From: Affinirhizobium straminoryzae
GTDB lineage: Bacteria > Pseudomonadota > Alphaproteobacteria > Rhizobiales > Rhizobiaceae
Assembly: GCF_007004135.1 (NCBI RefSeq)
Contig: NZ_VJMG01000036.1
Span: forward strand, 1-64,000
Length of the DNA stretch: 64,000 bases
Direction of reading: 5' to 3'
The notes under the pieces are model-generated. The model made no database searches, was not told where the DNA came from, and saw nothing but the letters and a program-made list of their open reading frames with translations. Made by a program: the position numbers and the translations under genes. Shown here one piece after another: positions 34,175 to 42,471 of the stretch (positions are counted from its first letter, which is position 1; every line of letters begins with the position of its first letter).

Positions 34175-37100
34175 GTAAGCGGAAGGGCCTCGTTTCCGTC
34201 CTCGCCGCGCCGGCGCTCGATCCCGGTCATGGTCGCATCACGGCAGAGTTTCCCGAAGGCATGACGATCGCCGAGATCGTCGACCAGGTACTGCCCGATC
34301 GGGCCATCGGCCGCGAATATATCCGCGTGGCGCTGGTCAACGATCGCGGCGTCCAGATCGTGCCGCCGGCGATCTGGCACCGGGCCTATCCGCATGCCGG
34401 CGTGCGCGTCATCATCCGTGTCATTCCCGGCAAGAACGCGCTCCGCTCGATCCTGCAGATCGTCGTCTCGATTGCGGCCATCGCGCTCGGCCAGTTCTGG
34501 GCGGCCAGCCTCGGCTTTGTCAGCGGCACCATCGGGTTTTCGGTGGTGTCCGGCCTGATCGGCATAGGCGTTTCCGTCCTCGGCAATCTCCTGATCAACG
34601 CGCTCATCCCGCCGGAAAAGCCGCAAACGCAGGAACGCGAGAACCGCTATGCGATCAGCGGCTGGCGCAACCGCCTCGACCGTGAAGGCGCAGTCCCGGT
34701 CGTGCTGGGCAGGATCCGCTATGCACCGCCCTTCGGCGCGCTGTCGCATAGCGAGATCGTCGGCAACTGGCTCTATATCCGCTCGCTGTTCAATTTCGGA
34801 TACGGGCGTGTCCCTCTCAGCGGCATGCAGATCGGCGAAACGTCAATCTCGGAATATGACGAGATTTCGACCGAGGCGACCGAAGGTCTTTCCAGTGATC
34901 CGCCAATCTCGCTGTTCCCCCGCCAGGTGGCCGAGGAAACCATCGGCGCCGAACTGACGCGCCCCTATCCGCGCGACGACCTCGGCGAGATCATCAGCGG
35001 CAGCGCGGCAAAAGAGACGCCGGTAACGCGCACCACCGGTGCGGACGCCTCCGGCGCCTCGATCATCTTTGGCTGGCCGGCCGGCCTCTATGCCAGCAAC
35101 GACAAGGGCGGCACCAATGCCACGACCGTCTCGCTGAAGATCCAGCACCGGCTGGTCACGCCGGACGATGGCGCCGCCTGGACGGATGTGACGACGCTCA
35201 ATGTCACCGCGCGGTCACTGGAAGCCTTCTATCGCCAGCACAGCTGGACATTCCCCACGCGCGGCCGATGGGAGATCCGCGTCATCATGCTGACGCCGGA
35301 GGCGACCGACATCAAGGTTCAGCAACGCACCACCTGGGCAGCGCTGCAGACCATCCGCCCGGAATATCCGATCGCCTTCGGCAAGCCTTTGGCCCTGGTC
35401 GGCCTGCGCATCAAGGCCACCCATCAACTGAACGGACAGCTGGACAATTTCAGCGCCGTGGCCTCGCGCATCTGCCTCGACTACGACCACACGACAGGCT
35501 CCTGGATCGAACGGGCGACCAGCAATCCGGCATCGATCTATCGCTACGTGCTGCAATCACCCGCCAACCCGCGCCCCGCCAGTGATGCCGGCATCGATCT
35601 CGATCAGCTGGCCGACTGGCATGACTTCTGCCGGGTCAAGGGTCTCAAGTTCGATGCGGTCATCGACGATCCGTCCCTGTCGATCGGCGACGTGCTGAGA
35701 CAGGTTGCCGCCGCCGGCCGTGCCACCAAGCGGCATGACGGCATGCGCTGGGGCGTCGTGATCGACCGGCCGCAGACGCTGGTCGTCGATCACATCAACC
35801 CGCGCAACGCCTATAACATGCGCGCCACCCGCACCTATATCCGGCCCCCGCATGGCTTCCGGGTAAAATTTCTCGACGCCACCAATGACTACAAGCCGGC
35901 CGAACGGCTCGTGCCCTGGCCGGGCCATAGCGGGCCGATCACGCTGACGGAAGCGCTCGACCTGCCGGGCAAGACCGACCCCGCCGAGATCTGGCGCGAG
36001 GCCCGCCGGCGCATGTACGAGGCACTCTATCGCCCGGACATTTACGAGGCCTCGCAGGACAGCCCGGTGCGGGTGGCAACGCGCGGTGACCTCGTCATGC
36101 TGTCGATGGACATCCTGGATCGCACCCAGGCAACCGCACGCGTCCGCTCAGTCGAGGGGAGGCTGATCGAGCTTTCGGACGCGGTCACCATGGATGCCGG
36201 CGTCACCTATGCCGTGCGGTTTCGCGTGTTCGGCGATGCCGAGGACACGATCGGCACGTCCGTCGTGCGAACCGTCACGACGTCCCCCGGCGAGACGCGG
36301 TTGCTGCTGCTGAACGAAGGTGGCGACATGCCTGATGTAGGCGACATCGTGCATTTCGGGCGATCGACCAGCGAGAGCTTTCCCGTCGTTATTCTCGACG
36401 CGGAAGCTGGAGAGAACATGTCGGTGCATTACCGGATGGTGGATGCAGCCCCGATCATCGACGAACTGACCGACGAGGAGGTGCCGCCGGCCTGGAACGG
36501 TCGCGTCGGTTCGGAAATCGATCTTGGTTCGGCCGTGCCGCCGACGCCGCGCATTACCTCGATTGCGACCGGCTTCAGCGGCACGGGCCAGGTTGGCGCG
36601 ATCACGCTTTTGATCACGCCTGGCACCGGCTCCGTGATCACGGCGAGCTATCGCCTACAGCATCGGCTGTCGGGCGCCAGCACCTGGACGCCGATCGACA
36701 TCCCGGCATCCAACGGCGGGGCGACAATAACCGGCTATGCCACCGGGAATGTGGTGCAGCTTCGCGCGGCCGCAATTGCACAGGATGGCACGGTCGGCGC
36801 CTATACGGCCGTGGTCAGCGTGACGGTGGGTGATGGCGATGCGGCCGCACCCGGCGCCCTCGACGCCGGCATGATCTCGATCGGGCCGCTGCTCGGGGGC
36901 GCCGTGGTGCAGTGGTCGACCTCGGACGATACCGCAACGACGCAGGTGCAGATCTACCGCTCCACCTCCGCCATCCTTAACCGGGCAACAGATGCGGTCG
37001 GCAGCCCGATCCAGGTCGTGCCGTCGCGTTCCTATTCGCAGCCGATCGGCGACGCCACGCGCGAAAACCTGCTCACCAACGGCAGCATGGACAACAGCGG

Positions 37101-37524
37101 CACATGGACGCTTGCAGCGGGCTGGACAATTGCTGACGGCAAGGCAAGCCATACGCCCGGTACAGCCGATGCGATCAGTCAGCCGCTCGCAGCCGTCAGC
37201 GGCAAATACTACCGCATCTCGGCGCTGCTGGCGGACATCACGGCCGGAACGGTGACGCCCAGGCTGACGGGTGTTTCCACCCGCGCAGGCACGAGCCAAT
37301 CGAGCAACGGGATCTTCGCGGATCGCATCCAGGCGACCGCCGGCAACGATACGCTGTCGTTCCTGGCGAGCAGCACCTTCGACGGATCGATCGACAATGT
37401 CGTCGCCTATCTCGAAACCGCGACCTGTCTCGCCCAGGGCAGCCATCACATCTGGCTTGAGCCCCAAAACTCCGACGGCCTTCCGGGGCCTTTGTCGGGT
37501 CCATTCACCGTTAACATCCGCTGA
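34171..37524 (+). CDS. Tail tip/host specificity protein (lambda J-like)
   Basis: A 1117-residue protein. There is a hydrophobic segment (about 90-145, with AIALGQFWAASLGFVSGTIG). Then come hub-type motifs (NRYAISGWRNRLDREGAVPV, VVLGRIRYAPPFGALSHSEI), RQHSWTFPTRGRWEIRVI, and a fibronectin III-like region near 800-900. The extreme C-terminus has a carbohydrate-binding-like region (ENLLTNGSMDNSGTW). It forms the tip that contacts the host receptor. Confidence 0.88.
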   Translation: MSKRKGLVSVLAAPALDPGHGRITAEFPEGMTIAEIVDQVLPDRAIGREYIRVALVNDRGVQIVPPAIWHRAYPHAGVRVIIRVIPGKNALRSILQIVVSIAAIALGQFWAASLGFVSGTIGFSVVSGLIGIGVSVLGNLLINALIPPEKPQTQERENRYAISGWRNRLDREGAVPVVLGRIRYAPPFGALSHSEIVGNWLYIRSLFNFGYGRVPLSGMQIGETSISEYDEISTEATEGLSSDPPISLFPRQVAEETIGAELTRPYPRDDLGEIISGSAAKETPVTRTTGADASGASIIFGWPAGLYASNDKGGTNATTVSLKIQHRLVTPDDGAAWTDVTTLNVTARSLEAFYRQHSWTFPTRGRWEIRVIMLTPEATDIKVQQRTTWAALQTIRPEYPIAFGKPLALVGLRIKATHQLNGQLDNFSAVASRICLDYDHTTGSWIERATSNPASIYRYVLQSPANPRPASDAGIDLDQLADWHDFCRVKGLKFDAVIDDPSLSIGDVLRQVAAAGRATKRHDGMRWGVVIDRPQTLVVDHINPRNAYNMRATRTYIRPPHGFRVKFLDATNDYKPAERLVPWPGHSGPITLTEALDLPGKTDPAEIWREARRRMYEALYRPDIYEASQDSPVRVATRGDLVMLSMDILDRTQATARVRSVEGRLIELSDAVTMDAGVTYAVRFRVFGDAEDTIGTSVVRTVTTSPGETRLLLLNEGGDMPDVGDIVHFGRSTSESFPVVILDAEAGENMSVHYRMVDAAPIIDELTDEEVPPAWNGRVGSEIDLGSAVPPTPRITSIATGFSGTGQVGAITLLITPGTGSVITASYRLQHRLSGASTWTPIDIPASNGGATITGYATGNVVQLRAAAIAQDGTVGAYTAVVSVTVGDGDAAAPGALDAGMISIGPLLGGAVVQWSTSDDTATTQVQIYRSTSAILNRATDAVGSPIQVVPSRSYSQPIGDATRENLLTNGSMDNSGTWTLAAGWTIADGKASHTPGTADAISQPLAAVSGKYYRISALLADITAGTVTPRLTGVSTRAGTSQSSNGIFADRIQATAGNDTLSFLASSTFDGSIDNVVAYLETATCLAQGSHHIWLEPQNSDGLPGPLSGPFTVNIR

Positions 37525-37531
37525 GGTAACC

Positions 37532-39736
37532 ATGGCAGACGGCCCCAGAACAACCAACCTGAACCGCGTTGCGATGAGCGACGAAGTCATCGTCAACAGG
37601 GCTAATTCGACCGGCCTGCAGGCGATCCAGGATCTCGCCATGCAGTTGGCCGGCAGTGGCGCGATTGCCTCCGCACTCAACGCAATCGCGCTGGTCTCGG
37701 CTGCGGATTACGCCCGCGTTTCCTACGCCGCGCTGAATGCCGTCACCGGCGCCTCCAACGGGCAGACGGGTATAGCCCTCGTCGGCGCCGACCGTGGCAT
37801 CTATGAGCGCCAGTCAGGCGCCTGGGTGCGCGTTGCCGATCTGCCATCGGATACCGGACAGGCGGCGGCCGAGGCGGCGGCGGCGGCAGCGGATGCCGAT
37901 CGGATCGTGGCACAGGCGGCCGCCTCCGAGGCGCTTGCGCATCGCACGGCCATCGAGGCGACCGAGGATCGCATCGAGGCCGCGACAGCGATCATCACCA
38001 ATTATCGCGGCGCCTGGACTACAGGCACCGCATACGCGGTGCGCGATACCGTGATGCAGGGCGGCGTGCAGTATATCTGCACGGTGGCGCACACGGCCGG
38101 CACCTTTGCGACGGATCTCGCCGCGCCTCGCTGGCAGATCTACCAGGGCGCCGCGCTGGCCGATCTCGCCAGCCAGTCCAGCACGGCGCTGGGCGCCGGC
38201 ATGATCGGCTACGAGCGGCAAAGGACGACGGTGGCATCCCGGCTGGAAGGCGTATCACTGCTTGAGGGCAAGCATAATCTGAGGGATTTCTATAACGCCC
38301 TCTACACCTACAATCCGGGCATTTCGCCGGGAGCTTCCCCCTCTGGCTTCATCGGGATTGGCTACTACGGCGACAGCGTCTCGCCCCATGTCTGGGCGTC
38401 TTTCGTCCAGCAGATCTTCCAGGCGATCCCGCAGGGCGCCGTGATCGGCGGCACCTCCTTTTCAATCCCCGGCCCATCGCCAGCGACCTTTACGGGGTCC
38501 TATTTTAACAGCGGCAGCGCGGTGGTGGATTGGTACGCAAACGACGGCGCCGGTGGCAAGGCGGACTTCACGTACCTTCCTTCCGGCGGACATCTGACGC
38601 TGTTTGATGCAGCGACAATGACCATCGACATGGGGCAGCAAAACGGATTTGCCACCATGCGTGCCTACTTCGCGAAGGGGCCTGGGATGGGCACCGCGAC
38701 TGTCCAGTTGATCAATCGCGATACCAATGCGGTGATCGACACGCAGACGATCAATCTGGCGGACAGCGCGCTGGGCGGCGCAAAAGTCCAATGGAACGTG
38801 TCAGCCAGCGTCAAGTACAAGATGGTGATCACCGCGAGCGGGCAAGTCGTCGTCCTCAGTGGATTTTGTGGCGGTTTTCGCTCGCACGGTATCGTCCCGC
38901 TGGGCTTTGGCCGCGGCGGCAGCATTCTCAGCAACAACAACTATTCCTCGAACGCGATTTTCGCGTATCTGATGGCCGAGTTTAACTGCAAGCTCATGTT
39001 CATCCAGGCGAAGGAAGAGAACGCTGCGGTCAATATCCCGGCGACTTTCAGCCGTTTCGCCAGCCTGCCGGCCTGCTCCCTGCTGGTAATCGGCTCTCTG
39101 CCCGACGTGACCTCCGAAGCGTCCCAGCTGGCGATCCAGAAGATCTGGCGTGACAACGCGATGGCCAATTATGCCGCCTATTTCGACGGCTACCGTGCCT
39201 GCCGCAACTACACCGAACTTGTCCGCCTCGGCTGGATCACCGACGGCACGCACCCGCTCGAACCGGCAAACCGCTTTGTGGCGCAGTTGTTGCACGGGGA
39301 GTTGGGCATCCTGGAAACCTTCGGCACCAAGGTTTATCGCAATGTCGCCGCAGGTGAGGTCAAGGCAAGCGCCTTCCGTATTCCCAAGAGTGGATATTCA
39401 CTCGGTGACGCCGCTCCGACGATCGACTTCGTACAGCCATACGGTGGCGGGGATCCGGATCGCGCCATCCTGAAATTCATTCGCGAACTATGGTTTGGAG
39501 ATCCGACGGCCGCCAACGTCATGCGGCTATCCCAGTATGGCAACTTCGGTCTGGATATCTCTGACAAGGACGGCACCGGGATGGGATTGCGGCTCGGCAA
39601 CATTATCGAGCTACGCAATCAGGCGGTCACGACAGCAGCACCTGGTCCAGGCGGAGCCGGCGTCCTGCCGACAACGCCTGCAGGATATATGCAGTTCGCC
39701 ATCAACGGCCAACAGCGGCGCATTCCCTACTACTGA
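37532..39736 (+). CDS. Tail fibre with SGNH hydrolase (esterase) domain
   Basis: A 734-residue protein, GAGGTAAC upstream of ATG 37532. Residues about 105-150 are an Ala-rich coiled coil; a carbohydrate-binding-like module follows (TNYRGAWTTGTAYAVRDTVM). The enzymatic part has GYYGDS (Ser282) and DGTHP (Asp571/His574), the Ser-Asp-His set of SGNH hydrolases. It ends with a beta-rich tip (about 650-734). Such enzymes deacetylate surface polysaccharides, which fits a phage of exopolysaccharide-rich rhizobia. Substrate is unknown. Confidence 0.8.
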   Translation: MADGPRTTNLNRVAMSDEVIVNRANSTGLQAIQDLAMQLAGSGAIASALNAIALVSAADYARVSYAALNAVTGASNGQTGIALVGADRGIYERQSGAWVRVADLPSDTGQAAAEAAAAAADADRIVAQAAASEALAHRTAIEATEDRIEAATAIITNYRGAWTTGTAYAVRDTVMQGGVQYICTVAHTAGTFATDLAAPRWQIYQGAALADLASQSSTALGAGMIGYERQRTTVASRLEGVSLLEGKHNLRDFYNALYTYNPGISPGASPSGFIGIGYYGDSVSPHVWASFVQQIFQAIPQGAVIGGTSFSIPGPSPATFTGSYFNSGSAVVDWYANDGAGGKADFTYLPSGGHLTLFDAATMTIDMGQQNGFATMRAYFAKGPGMGTATVQLINRDTNAVIDTQTINLADSALGGAKVQWNVSASVKYKMVITASGQVVVLSGFCGGFRSHGIVPLGFGRGGSILSNNNYSSNAIFAYLMAEFNCKLMFIQAKEENAAVNIPATFSRFASLPACSLLVIGSLPDVTSEASQLAIQKIWRDNAMANYAAYFDGYRACRNYTELVRLGWITDGTHPLEPANRFVAQLLHGELGILETFGTKVYRNVAAGEVKASAFRIPKSGYSLGDAAPTIDFVQPYGGGDPDRAILKFIRELWFGDPTAANVMRLSQYGNFGLDISDKDGTGMGLRLGNIIELRNQAVTTAAPGPGGAGVLPTTPAGYMQFAINGQQRRIPYY

Positions 39737-39769
39737 GCATGGGTTTCGTCCGGCGCTTAGCCGGGCGGC

Positions 39770-39790
39770 CGGTGCGCATCATGCGCACCG
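39770..39790. repeat. Palindrome upstream of the Com-like gene
   Basis: CGGTGCGCAT-C-ATGCGCACCG, perfect 10-bp arms around one base. It would form a strong RNA hairpin. No U-run follows, so it is not a standard terminator. Together with a GAGTC (CcrM-type GANTC) at 39885-39889 it makes the 169-bp leader before the Com-like gene a likely control region. Confidence 0.5.
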
Positions 39791-39905
39791 AACGACGGGC
39801 TCAAAGTTTGGCGACCTGACCCGTCCGACAGCGATACACGATAACTGTCGCACCCGTACCCTGCAGGGCGAAGGAGGTGTGACTGAGTCGTGAGCATATG
39901 GAAAG

Positions 39906-40091
39906 ATGAGAGACATTCGCTGCGGAAAGTGCTCGGCGCTGCTGTTTAGGGCTGAGCACGACGCAATAAGTAATGTAATAGAGATCAAGTGCCGCCGCTG
40001 CGGCACCCTCAACCACCTGAGGCCGATTGAGCCCGCATCCGATCGCCAGGAGCGACAACCGGATCGGGTCCTCCATGAAATCCAGCGATAA
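39906..40091 (+). CDS. com: Com-like zinc-finger translational activator
   Basis: A 61-residue protein. IRCGKCSALLFRAEHD and IEIKCRRCGTLNHLR give the CxxC...CxxC zinc finger of the Com family. In Mu, Com binds the mom mRNA and opens its translation start, so mom is made only late. The C-terminus overlaps the next gene's start. A GAAGGAGGTG lies about 27 bp upstream of the ATG, rather far, so control of its own initiation is possible. Confidence 0.85.
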   Translation: MRDIRCGKCSALLFRAEHDAISNVIEIKCRRCGTLNHLRPIEPASDRQERQPDRVLHEIQR

Positions 40092-40251
40092 GCTCCCTCG
40101 CCTGCCACGCGGCGCACCGGGCGCCAACGGCCACGTCCACCGTCAGCAACACGGCGTCATTCTCGTCTGCTCGGACGAGCAGGCCCAACAGCAACTGTTC
40201 GAGGCCTTGCAGGCGCTGAAGGCCTGCAAGATCAAGGTGGTCTGCACATGA
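40075..40251 (+). CDS. Small cassette protein, 58 aa
   Basis: Starts inside com in another frame and ends in an ATGA overlap with the ABC-GNAT gene. GVILVCSDEQAQQQLFEALQ forms a strand-helix unit; the N-terminus is basic and disordered. No family recognised. Conservation in this place in similar phages would show whether it is a component of the modification enzyme. Confidence 0.6.
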   Translation: MKSSDKLPRLPRGAPGANGHVHRQQHGVILVCSDEQAQQQLFEALQALKACKIKVVCT

Positions 40252-41336
40252 AGATCGTGGTCCAGAACGCCTGCGCGGACTTCGACAGCTACCGTGCGGC
40301 CCGCGTGAAATCCCTGTTCAATGTCGAGGACGGCAGCCGGTTCGAGAAAGTAGCCGACCTGCCGATCGAGGACGACGCCTGGCAGATCGGCCTGATCGTC
40401 GGTCCGTCCGGTTCCGGCAAGACCTCGCTCGGCCGCCGGATTTTTGGCGAGGACAGGATTGCCTCGGCGACATGGCCAGACGATCGGCCGATCATCGACG
40501 CCATTGCACCCGATGGGCGTTTCGACGATGTGACGGCAGCCCTTGCCTCGGTCGGCCTGGGCTCGGTGCCCTCCTGGCTTCGGCCCTACTCGGTCCTCTC
40601 GAATGGCGAGCGCTTCCGCGCCGATCTCGCCCGGCTCATCTGCGAACGGCCGGCCGAGGTGGTGATCGACGAGTTCACCAGCGTGGTGGACCGGCAGATT
40701 GCCCGCATCGGCGCGCTCGCCTTCGGCAAGGCGTGGCGGCGGGGCAGCGGCAAGGCGGTCATGCTCTCCTGCCATTACGACATCATCGACTGGCTCGACC
40801 CGGACTGGATCTACGACACCGCGACGGGGCAGTATTCCGGGAGGTATCTTCGACGACGGCCGCCGATCACCCTGGAGATCCGCGAAACCGGCTGGCGATG
40901 GTGGCGCTATTTTGAGCCGCATCACTATCTGAAGCTCCCGCACATGATCGCCGCCACCTGCTACGTCGCCTTTGTCGAGGGAGAACCGGTGGCGCATGTG
41001 GCCGTCTCGACCCGGCCGGGCCTTGTCGAGGCCCGTGCCTGCCGCCTGGTCGTCATGCCGGAATGGCAGGGCGCCGGCGTGGGCTTACGGTTCCTGAATG
41101 CGGTCTGCGGCGCCTGGCGCCGGGGGAAGAACCGCTACGGCAAGCCGATGCCGACCCTGTTCCATACCTCCCATCCCGGTCTCGCAGCAGCGCTCCGGCG
41201 GGACAAGCTCTGGGCACAGGTGTCAAGCACCTTGCATGGCGGCAGGAGCAGCGTCGGCGTCAAGGGCCGATACGGCGGCCACTTCCGGGCCGTTCAGGGC
41301 TTCCGCTATATCGAAGGCGCGGAGGTGCGCGCATGA
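40248..41336 (+). CDS. ABC-type ATPase/GNAT acetyltransferase fusion in the mom position
   Basis: A 362-residue protein. The N-terminal ABC ATPase has Walker A GPSGSGKTS (52-60), signature LSNGE (117-121), Walker B VVIDE (138-142) and H-loop His176; there are no membrane segments, so it is not a transporter. The C-terminal GNAT fold (about 205-345) has the acetyl-CoA loop motif PEWQGAGVG (Q274). Mu Mom, which modifies adenine, is also GNAT-like and also lies next to Com. Inference: DNA base modification by a Mom-type transferase with a built-in ATPase. The acceptor base and acyl group cannot be read from the sequence. Confidence 0.85.
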   Translation: MKIVVQNACADFDSYRAARVKSLFNVEDGSRFEKVADLPIEDDAWQIGLIVGPSGSGKTSLGRRIFGEDRIASATWPDDRPIIDAIAPDGRFDDVTAALASVGLGSVPSWLRPYSVLSNGERFRADLARLICERPAEVVIDEFTSVVDRQIARIGALAFGKAWRRGSGKAVMLSCHYDIIDWLDPDWIYDTATGQYSGRYLRRRPPITLEIRETGWRWWRYFEPHHYLKLPHMIAATCYVAFVEGEPVAHVAVSTRPGLVEARACRLVVMPEWQGAGVGLRFLNAVCGAWRRGKNRYGKPMPTLFHTSHPGLAAALRRDKLWAQVSSTLHGGRSSVGVKGRYGGHFRAVQGFRYIEGAEVRA

Positions 41337-41881
41337 AGATCGGGCTGATTGGTCAGAAATGGCTGGCGGCCGAAGTGTTCAAGGCCCTCAACGATCACCA
41401 CGACATGGCCTTCGTTGCCGTGCCGCGCGCCAGCGACCGCCTCTATGCCCTCGCCATGGCAGCCGATGTGCCGGCCATCCTCTATGGATCGACGGGGCTC
41501 GATGCACTTGCGGGCATCTCCGTCGATCTCCTCATCTGTGCCAATGCCTTCGTGTTCGTGCCGGCATGGGTCCGGCAACAGGCACGCGATACGATCGGGT
41601 TTCATCCGTCGCTTCTGCCGCTCCACCGGGGCAGAACCGCCGTGGCCGACGTGATCGCAGCCGGTGAGCGCATCACCGGCGGCACCGTCTATCATCTGAC
41701 CGACGAGATGGACGGTGGTCCGGTGGCGTTTCAGGACTGGTGCTTCATCCAGGAGAACGAAACGCCGGCCGATCTCTGGCGACGAGCACTGGCGCCGATG
41801 GGGCTGGAACTGCTGACCAGGGCGGTCGACCATCTTGCCGTCTATGGCTTCATCCCGGCAGAGGAACAGGCCATCCTTTGA
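41333..41881 (+). CDS. Formyltransferase-fold protein with altered active site
   Basis: A 182-residue protein, starting in an ATGA overlap with the ABC-GNAT gene. IGLIGQKWLAAEVF at the N-terminus and FHPSLLPLHRGRTAVAD followed by HLTDEMDGGP are the formyltransferase core. The usual catalytic N-x-H reads GFH here, so the Asn is replaced by Gly, while His and the Asp of MDGG remain. It is much shorter than Fmt (no C-terminal tRNA-binding domain). It might add or move a one-carbon or carbamoyl-like group in the modification pathway; that is inference. Confidence 0.82.
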   Translation: MKIGLIGQKWLAAEVFKALNDHHDMAFVAVPRASDRLYALAMAADVPAILYGSTGLDALAGISVDLLICANAFVFVPAWVRQQARDTIGFHPSLLPLHRGRTAVADVIAAGERITGGTVYHLTDEMDGGPVAFQDWCFIQENETPADLWRRALAPMGLELLTRAVDHLAVYGFIPAEEQAIL

Positions 41882-41930
41882 AGGGTGTTTGAAGGGGCTT
41901 TGAGACCGTTTCGAAGCCCCTTCGATCTTG
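41881..41930 (-). repeat. Inverted CTTCAA-type block and hairpin near the right end
   Basis: The arms GAAGGGGCTT (41891-41900) and AAGCCCCTTC (41914-41923) form a perfect 10-bp hairpin stem after the formyltransferase stop. Read on the minus strand, it is CGAAGGGGCTTCGAAACGG, like the rightward blocks at 23262 and 28153. It may be a terminator stem (no U-run) or a transposase site. Confidence 0.45.
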
Positions 41931-41990
41931 TTCATATGGCGGCTTTCACGCTACCGTCGCGGCGTTGGTTCGGGTGAATGGGGGGCGCCT

Positions 41991-42146
41991 ATGAACGACC
42001 TGAAGGAGATCCTCGCGCAACTCGAAGCGGCAAAAGCCCGCGCCGAGAAAGCCGAACAGCCGCTTCTGGTCTATCTCATTGCAATGGCCATTCTTGAAGC
42101 AGAAGAGCAGACGCGTTTGCTGGGGCCGCCAACGACGCGTCATTGA
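41991..42146 (+). CDS. Small helical protein, 51 aa
   Basis: ATG 41991. DLKEILAQLEAAKARAEKAE is followed by a moderately hydrophobic helix (LLVYLIAMAILEAEEQ). The purine-rich stretch GGGGGCGCCT before the start is only a fair ribosome binding site. It is separated from the modification cassette by the hairpin block. Function unknown; possibly the last phage gene on the right. Confidence 0.5.
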   Translation: MNDLKEILAQLEAAKARAEKAEQPLLVYLIAMAILEAEEQTRLLGPPTTRH

Positions 42147-42471
42147 GGCATGAGGGCTTGTGCCGCCTGTTCGCATTGGCAAACCGAGCCGCACGCGCCA
42201 ACTGCCCAGCGGCTACGATCGGTCTATCGCCGCAAAGTGCTGCATTTCAGCACTCCGCGACGGCAAACGAAGCGGCGCTCAACTTAAGACTTCAGAAACC
42301 ACAATAAGGGATGTTAGGAGTAAATGCCTGTTTGAAGACCGCAGCGCATGACCTTCGGATCCGCAATGCAAGATATCCTCTGCCACAGGGTTCGAGCGCT
42401 GAAAATAAGACGGCGTGGGACGCTCGGCAGTTGGCGGCCGTCGCCAGCGCGGCCTGTCGGAGATAGTGAAA
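42147..42471. other. 325-bp non-coding stretch
   Basis: No convincing ORF. It shifts from phage-like GC-rich sequence to AT-richer sequence near 42280, which could mark the right end of the Mu-like genome. I could not identify a terminal TG/CA with a 5-bp duplication. The upstream region of the antitoxin-like gene is at its right side. Confidence 0.5.

Noticed and set aside
40248-41336. The ABC-GNAT protein as a transporter ATPase
   Set aside because: No membrane protein or binding protein is nearby, and the GNAT domain plus Com neighbour point to nucleic acid modification instead.
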